Source: Coix lacryma-jobi var. lacryma-jobi (lineage: Eukaryota; Streptophyta; Magnoliopsida; Poales; Poaceae). Taken from it: a DNA stretch of 64,000 nucleotides. Location: positions 82,123,845 through 82,187,844 of the forward strand of contig CM019831.1 in the NCBI GenBank assembly GCA_009763385.1, given 5' to 3'. The notes beneath the pieces were generated by a model. It was not told where the DNA came from, searched no databases, and saw nothing but the letters and a program-made list of their open reading frames with translations. Positions 43,752 through 55,253 of this stretch are shown here, piece by piece (the stretch's first letter is position 1; each line of letters opens with the position of its first letter). The position numbers and the translations under genes were made by a program.

Positions 43752-45733
43752 TGTTGGTAGTTCTTAGCTTCACTAAAGATAGAGCTAGGCAACTATCCCC
43801 GGTAACGGCCCAGGAATGCTTGTTGGCACTTGCTAACGTTGTTGCTAGGAGTAGACTATGGAGTCTATCCCCGGCAACGGCGTCAGAAATGCTTGAAGCA
43901 AGACCGGTCACTATACCTAGAGGAGTGGAGCTAAAGCAGCTATCTACTAATGCCAAGCGGGGTTGTCAATCTCGACACTAGTAGAAGCTAGCTAGAGAGA
44001 ATGCAATCTACCAGGAGGAGATTCTACAAGCGCACAGAACTATCGTAGTAGCACTTCGCCTGGGAGTACCAGGTGTCGATTTATTTGATCCCAAGGGAAG
44101 GCTAGGGTGGTGAATGAGTTGAGTCAAGGAGGGGATGAGAGTCGAAGAAATAAGAAAAAGGAAAAGGGGAGAAGGGAAGATGAAAGGCTAGAAAGAATAT
44201 ATGGGTGGATAGGTAAGGATGAAATGGATGGCTAAGGTAAGGTAGATGGATAAGTAGATAAAGGGAATAGGATAACTAGGGGTAACTAAGATAACTAACT
44301 ACTAACTAATGATAACTAATCCTAGATAACCACGAAGCAAGATAACTACGAAGCGAGATAGTTACGAAGCAAGGCAGGCCAAAGTCAATAAAGCAACTAA
44401 GTTGAGTATAGTTTTATTCCTATCTTGTCAAGTATCGAGGCGTACTAGCCTTTACCACTTACTTAGGTTGAACGCTAGCACAACGAGCCTTACTGTTAAA
44501 CTGGGCCAACTACGTGGTGGAATTCAAGGCGCACAGGGCTGTCACCACCTGCTTGCTACCACAGCTATCCGGAGGTCCACCAGCCGTATCTGAAGGTAAG
44601 TCTATAACTAAGCACCACGCTTAACTATATTCTAACTATCTCTACCCTAGCTTTGAATAGAGACACCCTTGCGAACGTCAGAGCAAACACTTGACTTAAT
44701 AAGATAAACACTAAACTAACTAAGCAACCTATTGGCAAAGATCAAACACTAAGCTCACTAGAGATTAACTACTATGGCTAAGTGAATTGAACTGTAGGAT
44801 AGCTAGGCACTCAAGCAATCCATCAAGTATACCACTCAATACTGATAAGTAGAATAAAGTAATACTTGAAATGATGAACTATAATATAGTAAGTGCTTGA
44901 GTAAAAAGAGCAAAACCTGAACTGGAGATGAAGGAAGACTCTTCCCAGCTCCAGAACCGATCACTCGCACGCCTCTACTCTTGAGCTAACCCTTGAGCAG
45001 CGCTACCGCGAGGGCGAAGATGCCTTGCTCTACTAGCTACCTACTTGCCTAAGCTCTCTGAGCTTCTAACCTAACTCTCGCTTGCTTCTCTTGCTTGTGT
45101 GTTGCTCTGGGATGGTAATGTGTGATGGTACGAATGAAGTAGTGTCGCCAGGGGGGTATTTATAGCCCAAATGAGTGAGGGGGGTTCTTATAGTGGGCAG
45201 CCAACCGACCTAGGGTTAGGTCAGGTGGCGGCCGCCAGTCCCCTGGCCGTTGGATGAACCGCCTCTGCTTCAACGGCATCCAGGTGGTTGTCCAAGGCGG
45301 TTTGGAGGTCGGTTGCATGTCCTAGCAACCGACATTCAGCCTTGATCCATGTCACTCCTCCCTGAGCCGTCCGATGCCACTGACCTAGTGACCAAGGGCC
45401 AGGATTTGGCCTTGGGGAGGTCACACGGATTGGTGACGTGGCAGGGAGTGGCACTTCGGCCAATCCAAGTGGTGGGCGCCACTTAGAGGTGGCGGGCGCC
45501 ACCTAGGGGTGGCGGGCGCCACCCCCCTTAGGCCCATTTGGGCCCTGCTGAGTGGGCTTGGCCTCTGGTGGGTCCATATGTCCAAATTTGGTTCAAATCC
45601 TGCATTCAAATAAAATTCTATGGACATGTGGAATTTGGTTAGTTTGAAACCTATTTGACTACATTTCATGCCTTTTTGGTGGACTTTAGGGTCAAATGTT
45701 GTTGGTAAAGCAGGTATTTAAGGACCGTCAATA
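43752..45733 (-). mobile_element. Solo LTR of family H
   Basis: Flanked by perfect GACAG duplications (43747-43751 and 45734-45738). It is minus-oriented and 1982 bp long. The start reads TATTGACGG, a mutated TGTTGATGG, and the end is CTACCAACA. It contains both captured primer-site-like sequences (about 43790-43895), confirming that they are part of the LTR. U3 has three GTGGCG(GG)CGCCAC-type palindromes at 45470-45525, and TATAAATA and TATAAG boxes near 45155-45195. Confidence 0.9.
45470..45525. repeat. GGTGGCGGGCGCCACC palindrome array in H U3
   Basis: Three consecutive units of about 20 bp. Two read GGTGGCGGGCGCCACC and one is GTGGTGGGCGCCAC. Each can form a 6-7 bp stem with a 2-base loop. 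The LTR at 27000 has diverged versions, GGTGGCGCCCGCC and a perfect GGTGGCGGCCGCCACC near 27474. Confidence 0.75.
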
Positions 45734-45738
45734 GACAG

Positions 45739-46017
45739 CATATGTATTAAAGCTTTTAAAAATTAATTAAAACTCTGGAATAAAGGTGAAGTGAAAGAAC
45801 TAGAGACATAGTGTTTGATTTGATCGTTCAATCTTTCAACTACTCAAGATCTAAGGTAACAGTAATAAGCCCCATGAAGAAATACATAATATATTTTGGA
45901 GACTTTTTGTTTGGCAGCAGGTATACTTGTTGGAAGTGAAGATATTATAGCAACTCCTGATCCATTGTTAAGTTTTGGTTTTGCTAAGGGACTAGCAAAA
46001 GGTAAGCTTGGGGGAGT
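45739..46017 (+). other. Ath-2 3' internal end with polypurine tract
   Basis: Non-coding, matching 2470-2749 of Ath-1. It ends in the polypurine run AAAAGGTAAGCTTGGGGGAG (about 45996-46015) directly before the 3' LTR. Confidence 0.7.
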
Positions 46018-47271
46018 TGTTGACACTGGTTATCTATCAAAAGTAAAGGATAAATAAATATGAAAAGGGCATGAATTCAATCACCAATAAAGGTTTAGGG
46101 TTTTAATTGACAATATTCCACAAGTTTTGGTGAATTGTGATTCTACAGGGACTAAACAGGAAAACTAGCACTGATTACTTCTCCTAGAAGGAAACCGATA
46201 GAAGATTACGGAACCGGCACATCAGGAATACTCTAGAAGGACCTAGAGGACACCAGAGGACACCACGAGGCAGGACACCACGAGAGGCTGCCAGGTGGGA
46301 CCGACCGGTCCCACCCTAGGACCGGTCGGTCACCCCCTGGGCCCGATGGCCTCTGTCTTCTGCAAGCTTCCTCCACCGCCTTTGAGGATCCATCTCAGCC
46401 CTACTTGAAGTCGGTTTGATCTAACAGCCGCGGTTGATCCCTCAGGGCTATATAAACACGCGCCCGAGCCCCAGGGAAAATCAAGTCTCTCTTCAGAAAA
46501 GTCTACGCCTCATTCAGAAACCCTAGAAGAAGACTTCAAGAGCCAGCTTTCAAGTAGAAGACTAGTTACCCCTCTAGTTTAGGTTTAGAACCTAGTCTTA
46601 TACTAGAACTAGAAGATAGAGAGAGGAAGAGATCAAGAAGGAGCTCCGGCCTGTCGGATCAACTTCTTCATCTTGTACCTGCGGATTCAAGTTCATCTTC
46701 AACTTGCTTCAGCGATTGTTTTGGTAATCAACGTCTATATTTAAGTTTGAGCCATTGTTCTTATTATTCTTAAGGTTTATAACTCTCTTTTGAGTACTTT
46801 AATTCTAAGTTGCTCTATAGTTAGAGTAGTTGGATAGTGTAGGCGCGGTGCTTAGACTTGATAGCTCATAAATACGTCCTATAACGCCGGTAGTAGTGGT
46901 TGTTCGCAAGGGTGACTCTTATAGCCTTGTTGATTCTTCTATAGTCCACTTACGCGTGTGTAGGCTCGGTAGGATTATACATTTGCATAAAAGACTCATA
47001 CTCTGTTTGTGACCTTTTATGGCAACTTCCCTATTAAGAATAATATAAACATATCACTCTTAAATTGGAATTAGACAGCCTTAATGATCCCCTCTATACT
47101 TCTAGATTCTCCGTCCTTGTTAGCTACTCAGGGGTTAGACTTTAAGACTTAACACTATACGTTCCTTTGGGTTTGATATTAAAACTGGGTTACTCCGGTG
47201 AAGTGCTACATCGGTAGATTTTATCTGTGCGCTTGCGGATAAAGTAGAGTGTGCGTTAATTTATACCAATA
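46018..47271 (+). mobile_element. 3' LTR of Ath-2
   Basis: TGTTGACACTGG to ATACCAATA. The last CAACA is mutated to CAATA. TATATAA box at 46449-46455. Target duplication GTGAT follows at 47272-47276. Confidence 0.9.
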
Positions 47272-47656
47272 GTGATACAAGTAGGACTCCGACACCTGCT
47301 CCTCCGAGTTTTAGGGACCCGTCGAAGTACATCTTCCAGTGTTCTGGAAAAGCATCGTCTACCAGGGCTTGCGACTTGATAGCTTTTCTTGGAGTGAACT
47401 TAATATTGAGTGCCCCCAACTCGAATGCCCATTTGGAAATTCTTCCTGTGGCATCGCGGTTGTGGAGGATTTCTCCCAATGGAAAATCCGTGACAACTGT
47501 GATTTGTTGGGCTTCGAAGTAGTGTTGTAGCTTCCTTGATGATATGAGTAAAGCATAAAGCAATTTTTGAACTTGCGAGTACTTGACCTTAGAGTTGGAG
47601 AGTACCTCGCTGATGTAGTATACTGGTCGTTGAGTATTTGTAGACGTGCTTCTCAT
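47272..47656 (-). pseudogene. Tat-1 pol: RNase H and start of second RNase H
   Basis: On the minus strand RPVYYISEVL and YALLISSRKLQHYFE match Ty3/gypsy RNase H. After a TPRKAIKSQALVDD tether, WKMYFDGSLKLGGAGVGVLL starts the archaeal-type RNase H (first catalytic Asp in YFDGS). Ath-2 cuts the domain at 47271, and it resumes at 36625. A frameshift near 47640-47650 separates this from reverse transcriptase. Confidence 0.9.
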
Positions 47657-48755
47657 CTTTGCGTTCCACTACTATTGTTGTGCTCACAACGTGTGTGGTA
47701 GCCGCAATGTATAGCATCATTGGTTCCCTGGGTTCTGGTGGTGTTAGTATAGGAGAATTGGTAAGGTATCGTTTGAGCTGTTCAAAGGCCCTGTCCGCTT
47801 CTTCCGTCCACTCAAATTTATCATCGGCTTTGAGCAATTTGAAGAAAGGTAGTCCCTTTTCTCCCAACCGTGAGATAAATCTGCTAAGTGCAGCCATACA
47901 CCCAGTGAGCTTTTGAACGTCCTTGACTGAAGTTGGTAGCTTCATACTGATGATAGTCGTGATCTGCTTTTGACTAGCCTCGATGCCTCGATGGCTAACG
48001 AGGAATCCGAGTAATTGGCCTGAGGGTACTCTGAATACATATTTTGTGGGGTTGAGCCTCCATTTGTAGGTGCGCAGTCGGGTAAAGGTTTCCTCTAGGT
48101 CTAATATTAGGGTAGTCGGATCCTTTGTCTTTATAACCACGTCATCAACGTAAGCTTCCGCGTTGCGGCCGATCTGGTCACCCAAACAATCTTGGATAGC
48201 CCGCTGATAAGTGGCTCCTGCGTTCTTCAACCCAAAGGACATGGTTTTATAACAGTAGGCACCGAAGGGAGTTATAAACGATGTCTTTGGTTGGTCTTCT
48301 TCTTTCAGAGCAATCTGATGGTACCCTGAGTAACAATCCAGAAAGGATAATAGAGCAGAACCTGCGGTGGCATCAACTATTTGATCTATCCTCGGTAATC
48401 CGAAGGGATCCTTTGGACAGTGCTTATTAAGGTCCATGTAGTCGACACACATGTGCCACTCTGCGGAGTTCTTATTCTTTACTAGTACTGGGTTAGCTAA
48501 CCACTTGGGGTGGCGAATTTCTCTGATGAACCTGGTTGTGAGTAGCTTAGCTATTTCCTTCTTGATTGCCTCTTTCTTCTCTGGTGAGAATCATCGCAGT
48601 CTTTGCTTGATGGGCCTGGAACCCTCTTTCAATTCTAACTTGTGCTCAGCCAAGTCCCTTGGAACACTTGGCATGTCAGCCGGCTTCCAAGCAAATATGT
48701 CTTTGTTTGCTCTGAGGAACTTGGTGAGCGCGAGTTCCTATTCTTCGGATAGGTG
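47640..48755 (-). pseudogene. Tat-1 pol: reverse transcriptase
   Basis: From about 48590 leftward the minus strand reads the Ty3/gypsy RT blocks: WLANPVLVKN, the CVDYMDLNKHCPKDPFGLP block (usually DYRDLN or DYTDLN), DCYSGYHQI, FGLKNAGATYQRA and the catalytic YVDD in EAYVDDVVIK. The thumb and connection follow (LGFLVSHRGIE, FEWTEEADRAFEQLK). The segment 48452-47640 is open for about 270 codons, and upstream parts lie in shifted or interrupted frames. It would synthesise cDNA. Confidence 0.93.
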
Positions 48756-49487
48756 AGCAGTGATAACCGCCGTCTTTGAGGGATCGCCGGTTTCCAGGTC
48801 GATAGTTTTTGTAGAAACTTATGCTGAGGGTTGGATAGTACCCGCCTTCTTGGTTGGGATTTCTGAATCTCCAGGTTTTGCATTATGTACCATTTGCGCG
48901 AGTTCTTGTACTTCCAGGGTGAGTTGAGCTTTTTCGGCAATTTGGACAGCTTCTGTGTCACAGTCGAAGGACCGCTTTAAGTCACCTTTGAAGGTTAGAA
49001 TGCCCTTAAGACCCGGCATCTTCAGCAGAAGGTATGGATAGTGTGGTACTGCAATAAACTTGGTGATTGCTGGTCGTCCAAATATGGCGTGGTATGATGA
49101 CTCGAAGTCTGCTACCTCGAAACTGATGTACTCTGTTCGATAGTTGGTCTGAGTCCCAAAAGTTACGGGCAATATTATCCTTCTGAGTGGTATAGCCGCT
49201 TTTTCGGGTACTATACCGTAAAAGGGGGCGTTTGATGGCGTAAGTTGAGTTGCTAGGTCTAAGTTCATCTTGCGTAGGGTACTTGAGAAGATGACGTTGA
49301 GTCCTGCTCCTCCATCAATGAGTACTCTTCCCAATTTGAACCCGGCGACCGTAGGATCCAGTACTAGCGGGTAATGCCCTGCATTTGAGACGCTGATCCA
49401 TTGGTCTGCTCGAGAGAAATTGATCGGATGCTCAGACCAATCGAGGTATCTGGGGGTTGCGGGTTCGGTTGACATGATTTCCCGCAA
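48756..49487 (-). pseudogene. Tat-1 protease
   Basis: The frame contains the aspartic protease active site as VLIDGGAGLNVIFSSTLRKM (usual D-T/S-G becomes D-G-G) and the flap-end motif YHAIFGRPAITKF, with about 125 residues between. It would mature the gag-pol polyprotein. The D-G-G form is common in Tat elements as I recall, so it may be functional chemistry. The frame ends in a linker to RT with stops near 48819. Confidence 0.85.
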
Positions 49488-51700
49488 GAAAAGCTTCCAT
49501 AGGCGCTTGTTATCACTGGTGGTGACTCCCCCAAATATAACATTGATGGTACCTTTGGGGTGTTGGAAACCACCGGCGTCCTGCTGAGGGTCTTGGCTAC
49601 TTTCTTCCCCTTGTCTTTTTTATTTTTGTTGAAGTCGGAATTTAGACCTTGCTCTTTAAGTTGTCGACAATGCCTAGCCTGGTGTCCTCCTTTTGGATGG
49701 AAGGGACATGGGCCATCTAGGAGGTCGTCGAAGCTTGAAGTTTTGTTCCCTTTCTTCTGAGGTTCCATGGCTGCAATAGTGTTGTCACCGGTTCTTTTGC
49801 GGGTGTTTTGCTGAGCAGTCTGGATTCCTCTCTGGTTATTTCCCCGATCACCCTGTGTGTTCCTCTCGGGGAAGCGCTCCTGTGTGCGTTCTTCTGTTGC
49901 CATCATAGAGTTTACGGCCCGATGGAACTCGTCGGCGGTGGTCGGGTCATGCTTGATGAAATCCTTGTAATTGTACCTTTCGCAAATTCCATTGCCGAAA
50001 AGGTCGATTACTTCTCTATCTGTTATGTCTCAGACTGTGGAGCGAATCTCGGAGAAGCGTCTGTAGTATTCCCGCATTGTCTCATTTTTCTAGTGCTTGC
50101 AGGTTCTAAGCTTAGTTCGAGGGTCTGATCTCTCCGGGACACCCGCAAAGTTCTCTATGAAAATGCGGTGAAGTTGTTCCCAAGAGTCAATGGACTCGGG
50201 CTTAAGTCTGTCGAACCATGCAAGAGGCATTGTCTCTAGAGCCATGGGGAGAAATAATGCTTTGACATCATTGTTTCCTCCTACTAACTCGACTGCTTGA
50301 GCATATAGCCTAAGCCACCATCTAGGTTCAGTTTTTCCGTCGTACTTGGAGTAGTTCCCGGGTTTGAACTTTCGTGGAAACGGGACTGCTCGGAGCCTCT
50401 GGGAAAAGCAGGGGAAGCGATCAACTGCGTCGGATGCTAAGATGTCGATTCCTCGATATGATGATTCAGCTCCTCCTTCGGCTTGGTCAGGGACTCGGTT
50501 GCCCAGACGACTCCTGGCCGGGACTCAGCCAAGTCGCTCATGAATAGGTTGCCTCTGGCTTGGATGAGATGAGTCCTGATCATCAGCTAGGGACTCAAGG
50601 TTTCTACCTTTGAGTTGTAGTGCGGTAGTCTGAAGCATGATCAATCATCGTTCTTCATCAGGGGTGCGGTAGTCTTTGGCTCCCATCTCCGTGGCTAAAG
50701 ACATGATGTTTTGGTAGGGTGTCTGATATACCTTGTGACCAGCGACCCTCATGAATTCAGGTTCGAGGTTGCGTGAACAGTCATCTCGTCGTTGATTGTG
50801 ATCATTCTAGGACTGGATCTCCTGATCATGCAGATTACGAGCTTGACGTTCGGCTTCCTCTTCCAGACGCCTTCGACTATTATATTCTTCAAGTCGGACC
50901 TGGTAGCGCTTCATGGCCTCCTTACGATGAGTTGCTCGCCTTCTACGGGCGTCTTTTGCTAAATTCCTCCTTAGTCTTTCTGCTTTTAAGGTCTCGGTTT
51001 CACCGGGTCCTTCTGGATCGTCATCAGATATCATACTCAAGGTCTCATCATCTCGGAAGACATCTGGAGGAGTCGGAGGTTGTAGAGATGACTAGTGTCC
51101 TGCCATGAAGACTTCGCGAGTGTAGCCTTGGTTTATTGATCCCGGTGTAACCGATTCCAGGGTAGAAGCACTGGAGATTAGCTCTGTTGAGGTAGCGTGC
51201 TCCTCAAAGGGGAGCTGATGTCCATATTGGTAAGGGAGTTGTTGGTCGATTGTGCCAACCAACCTAGCCAGGGCTGGTTGTATTGGCCCATGGACGATGT
51301 TACCTTCCTCGGTTGAGCTAAAAATGAGTCCCTGCTGAGCTCCTATCAGAGGGATCTGTTAAAGCCTCTGGAAGTTTGATCCAATCAACTCTTGAAAGCT
51401 TTCGGCTGACTTACGCAGTCCAAAGGGGATATGGTGTCTGGAATCCGAGTCCTTTCGGGATCGAGAGTTCGTATCCGAGTAGGAGTCGGATGATTCTGCC
51501 TGGTCCCCAGATTCTTGTGATTCTTGGATTGTGAGGTTTGCTAGGTCTCGGGTGAGATGATCTGCGTTTGGCGTGGCTTGCACTTCTGATTCAGTTTGAA
51601 GTTGTCGATGAAGCTTCCCTTGATCATCTGCGATGCAAGTACATGAGCCAAAAACAAGAATTGATCCCGCCGAGAACATGTTGAAGTGGTTCGTCGAGCT
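49488..51700 (-). pseudogene. Tat-1 gag
   Basis: Large gag on the minus strand broken by several stops. The N-terminal part has acidic, Ser-rich sequence (51361-51680) and a basic Arg/Glu-rich coiled-coil-like segment (50807-51040). The retrotransposon gag core near 50150-50400 reads MPLAWFDRLKPESIDSWEQL, diagnostic of PF03732-type gag. A zinc-knuckle-like CPFHPKGGHQARHC lies near 49680-49720. It would form the particle and bind RNA. The start is probably the ATG near 51680, because the frame before it runs through the primer site. Confidence 0.85.
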
Positions 51701-51723
51701 CTTGATCGCGAAATCGCCGAGAG

Positions 51724-51741
51724 CCCCTACCTGGCGCGCCA
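51724..51741 (-). other. Primer binding site of Tat-1
   Basis: On the minus strand TGGCGCGCCAGGTAGGGG lies two bases after the LTR end (…CACCGACA). I do not assign the tRNA from memory. The first ten bases are a perfect palindrome. Confidence 0.6.
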
Positions 51742-51743
51742 GC

Positions 51744-52172
51744 TGTCGGTGTTTGTTAACCGGCAACTTGTCTTGGGGATTCCCAGACGATTTGTTCGGT
51801 GGGGATCGGTGTTCGTAGAACTCGGTGAGTACACAAGGACAACGATTTATACTGGTTCAGGCCGCTTAATAGCGTAATACCTTACGTTCAGTGGTGGTGT
51901 GTGCCTTGTGTTATGATTCAAGATTCAATGATAGAGGTGTATGCCCGCTTGCCCTTATATAATCAGGTGAAGCTTAGCACGTACCGAGTCCTAGTCGGTT
52001 AAAACAGAGGAGTCATATTCTAATTACAAGACTTCCTTTAGAACTCGACTAAGTTACAATGAGAGTCTTAATCCATGTCCACTTCGTAGCATGTCTTCGG
52101 ATCTTCTCGCGACATCCAGGGTTAGTCCGAGTAATCATCTTCTGATGATGTCTCTGATATTCTGGTATGTCA
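51744..52172 (-). mobile_element. 5' LTR of Tat-1
   Basis: 429 bp, minus-oriented. On the plus strand it runs from TGTCGGTGTTTGTTAACC to GGTATGTCA, with the CAGAG duplication at 52173-52177. TTATATAA (minus strand, about 51955-51963) is a likely TATA box. The partner 3' LTR is reduced to TGTCGGTGTTT at 16171-16181. Confidence 0.85.
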
Positions 52173-52902
52173 CAGAGACCTCCACAGAAAGACACTTCGG
52201 AGCTCGGTACCTACCCACCAGGGTCGGTACTACCGAGCCCGGTAGTACCGACTTTTATAGTGGTACTACCGCCAAGTCATTTGGCGCACGAACAAAAGAG
52301 GTCCGCAAATCGACCTCGGGCGCTCGGTATCTACCGACCAGGGTCGGTACTACCGAGCCTGGTAGTACCGACTTTTATAGCGGTCCTACCACCAAGTCAA
52401 TTTCGAACCTACACAGAGAGGGTGTTAGAATGGTCTGGGTGGTTGGTACTACCGAGTTTTATGGCGGTACTACCGACAGTTCAAAATGAACTTTACCTAG
52501 AGAGCATTGCGCGCTGCCTCCTTGGTCGGTACCACCGACCCCCATGGTCGGTACTACTGACTTCACAGATATGCATCTATGTGTTCGTGATCATGCGGTG
52601 TCTCTCAAGCAAACTTTTGTTAGTCAACATGAGCACTTTTCTCCACATCTAGCTAGCCTATTTTGTATCCCTCTTGATAGTCCAGCTTACCTATAACTCA
52701 AGTTTAAACTAAACTATCAATCCACCACTTGAGCTAGGCATCTTTTGTCCAGCATAAGCTAACGTGCTTTGTTCACAAGATATCAACATTGTAATTCTTT
52801 CTAAGGGCTAACACCTACATAAATGTCTTTATAGAACCGCTAGTCCCTAATTTGATTGTCATTAATTAGCCAAACCCCACAATGGGTGTGAATGCACTTA
52901 CA
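52173..52902 (-). mobile_element. Solo LTR Y, 5' part
   Basis: Starts on the minus strand TGTAAGTGCATTCACACCC (52902) and carries many GGTCGGTACTACCG and GGTAGTACCGAC copies (52195-52560). Joined to 15110-16170 it makes a 1.8-kb LTR. It lies in solo LTR Z. Confidence 0.78.
52195..52560. repeat. GGTACTACCG short-motif array in LTR Y
   Basis: About ten copies in both orientations, often as pairs such as GGTCGGTACTACCGAG and CCGGTAGTACCGAC. One ~118-bp segment is duplicated (from about 52200 and again from about 52320). More copies lie at 15140-15290 and 16020-16150. Confidence 0.75.
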
Positions 52903-52995
52903 AATCTCGACATTGGCGATCCGGCTTCAAATCAGACACGATTCGAACCATGCAACTGTTACACCACTGCTTCGTTGGTTATCAACCAAGCACAA
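52903..52995 (-). mobile_element. Solo LTR Z, middle part
   Basis: About 93 bp between Y and Sire-3, including the AATCT and CACAA target duplications. It continues from 58964 and to 15109. No gene. Confidence 0.65.
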
Positions 52996-53459
52996 TGCGA
53001 ACACAAGGTTGATATGTGCCCTTGTGGTTCCCTTCCTGAGTGATGAGCGATCGGTCAACAGGCTCACCAGAAGGGGTGAGAGGCAACATGTCTCTTGGTT
53101 GTGTTGATGTGCAGGTGTGGAGCTCAAAGACAATGGTCGAAGGTGAGGTGAAGGTCAAGTAGAGATGTGTCGTGCCGACGGACCGGGAGCGGTGAAGGAC
53201 GGACGTGAGGCTTGGACCGACGGACCAGAAGACCTGAGGACCAGCTGTGGTAGCTGGCACGTGGCATCGACAAGCGAGAGCACATGGGGATGTGCGGTGC
53301 ATCGACCGAGTCGGGAGGAAGGTGATGGCGTCGTGACACTTGGCAGGAGGACGAGAAGTAAGGCGAATGCACTGTGCCCCGCGTGGAGGCTGGACATGCA
53401 TCGACATCGGTGCTGGTGGTCGGGGTGTGTGAACCACATCCCGTTTACGGCGCGGGTTT

Positions 53460-53666
53460 GGTAGTTGAGCCTCGAAAAACTACCCTCGATGGTTTCCGAG
53501 TTTGGGCCACAAAATTCGGGGTGACGGGTTTCTGAGTTTGGGCCTCAAAACTCAACGAGGACGGTTTCCAGGTTTGGGCCTCAAAACCTAGGCTCACGGG
53601 TTTCTGAGTTTGGGCCATAAAACTCAGCCGGAAGACAGGTTTCTCGGTTTCAGCCTCAAAACTGGG
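53460..53666 (+). repeat. Stem-loop array in Sire-3 U3
   Basis: Stems, in element orientation: GGTAGTT/AACTACC (53460-53484), CCGAGTTT/AAATTCGG (53496-53519), TGAGTTT/AAACTCA (about 53533), CCAGGTTT/AAACCTAG (about 53568), CTGAGTTT/AAACTCAG (about 53603) and CTCGGTTT/AAACTGGG (about 53643). Loops are mostly GGGCCTCA or GGGCCACA. Some pairs are now wobbles or mismatches, as expected in an old copy. Confidence 0.82.
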
Positions 53667-55253
53667 GGAGGTCCAAAAAGGACGGTCGACGCGTGGTGGC
53701 GTGGAGAGGCTAGTGCGGCAGCGAAGCTATCCACGAGGAAGGCACGGCGGTCGACAGAACGACATGTGGCGGCATCCTGAGGCTTGCGTCGAGGCGAAGC
53801 TAAAGATGAGGAAGGCGTGTGACCGTCGGATCGTGACTCTTCAGAGTTAGACCGGGATACTGTAACACCCCGGGTGTTTAAATAATTAAAATAAATTAGA
53901 ATTTAATAAGAAAATGACTAAAATCCTAGATTGAGGAAAATTCTAACCAAATGTTTGTTGCATTCATGCCGTTGCACATTTTATTGGGTGAAAAAGAATT
54001 TTATTAAACCCGAGATAGGGCGAATCGAATTTATTCTATTTAGAAAATAAATAAAATATTTATAAAAATTTAACAAAATAAATCTCAAAGTTTTACTTTC
54101 AAAACCTAGGGAAAATATTTCTAAAACTTGGCAAAACATTTTGATTTCAAAACTGATTTGAATTTGAATTTAGAAATACGTTTGAAAAGAAAAAGAAAGG
54201 AAATAAAGAAAGGCAAACTGGGCTTCCTCTTCCTCCTTTTTCCAGCTTGGCCCGCGTCCAGCAGACCTAGCCCAAGTCCCCACCAGCCCGACTCGCCTCT
54301 CTCCCAGCCGGCCTGCTCGCCCTCACCCAGCCGGCCCAGCTCCCCCACAGGCTCACTTCTTCCTCTCCCTTTTCTTCAGCGCGCGGCCCACGCACCCACC
54401 GGAGCCTCGGCCCGCTTTCCTCACAGCGCGCGTCGGCCCGCGAGCGAGCACCCTCGCCCTTGCTCTCTCTGCCGCGCGGGCCCGTCCGACAGTCGTCTTG
54501 TCTCCCCGCTCTCTATCGCTGCTACCACGGTCCTGCTTGTCAGCCATCTCCCTCCCTCCTCTCTTTCTTCCGAGCTGCAGCAGCTCCGAATCCACCGCAG
54601 TGTCGTTTCCGCTCGCCCTCGTCCTCTCCGCTTTTCCTGGGATCGATCGCATCGCGCCACCACCCCCCAGGCCTACAAGACACCCCTCCACGGCCCTGTT
54701 TCCTTCTTTCCCTTCTCACCGACGCCGCCGCCATTGTTGACCTCGGACCCGAGCTCCCGCCCACGCCACCCAGGCCACCGCTCACCTCCCCGCCCACTCC
54801 ACCGGCGCCGCAAGGACTTGACGAACCCGCCAGAGTGGTCCTCGGTGTCCGTCCATGGCCGCAACGCGCTTCCCCGCGCACGCCGTCCACATCTTGCCAC
54901 CCACCTCCCCGTCGCTAGTCATCCCGGGGCTCCCTGCTCTCCGAAGTCGCCACCACCGGCTCCGTTTCCCTCCTCCGTCGGCAACACCGAAGCGTGACGC
55001 GTCCGCGACACCGCCCCTCGGTGCCTAACCGAGCTTCCAGTATCGGTCGCCGTCGTTACCTGGCCTCAGATCACCATCGCCGTCTCCCTCCTTCGCCGAG
55101 CCGGAACCAGCGTCAAGAATGGCCCCACCGAGTTCGCGGTGAGCTCCTAGATCGTTCCCCTATTTTCTGTTGTCTCTACTGCACCCTTGGTCCCATACCG
55201 AGCGCTCGGCCATGGCGCCGCCGTCGACTCGAGGCCGATGCCGCGCTCGCACG

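Larger units (their letters stand above)
36626..47271 (+). mobile_element. Ath-2, Athila-type non-autonomous LTR retrotransposon
   Basis: Plus-strand element flanked by perfect GTGAT duplications (36621-36625 and 47272-47276). Both LTRs are 1254 bp (36626-37879 and 46018-47271) and differ at a few percent of sites by eye. It shares its primer site, polypurine tract and internal layout with Ath-1 and likewise lacks reverse transcriptase and integrase. It contains a MULE-like foldback element and an H solo LTR. It interrupts the second RNase H of Tat-1. Confidence 0.92.
16171..52172 (-). mobile_element. Tat-1, Tat-lineage Ty3/gypsy retrotransposon (nested, broken)
   Basis: Minus-strand element bounded by CAGAG duplications (16166-16170 and 52173-52177). 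Reading leftward from its 5' LTR (51744-52172) it has a primer site, gag, protease, reverse transcriptase, RNase H, a second archaeal-type RNase H and integrase. An extra ORF on the opposite strand then lies near the 3' end. The double RNase H and the extra antisense ORF are known traits of the Tat lineage (Grande/RIRE2-like). The 3' LTR is reduced to 11 bases (16171-16181). Three elements are inserted: Sire-1, H and Ath-2. Confidence 0.88.

Noticed and set aside
51724..51741. Naming the tRNA for the Tat-1 primer site
   Set aside because: I could not match TGGCGCGCCAGG to a tRNA 3' end with confidence from memory.
54128..54997. 289-codon plus-strand frame in W1
   Set aside because: The translation is Pro/Ser/Arg-rich low-complexity sequence from a C-rich LTR, with overlapping long frames on both strands and no recognisable domain, so composition explains it.
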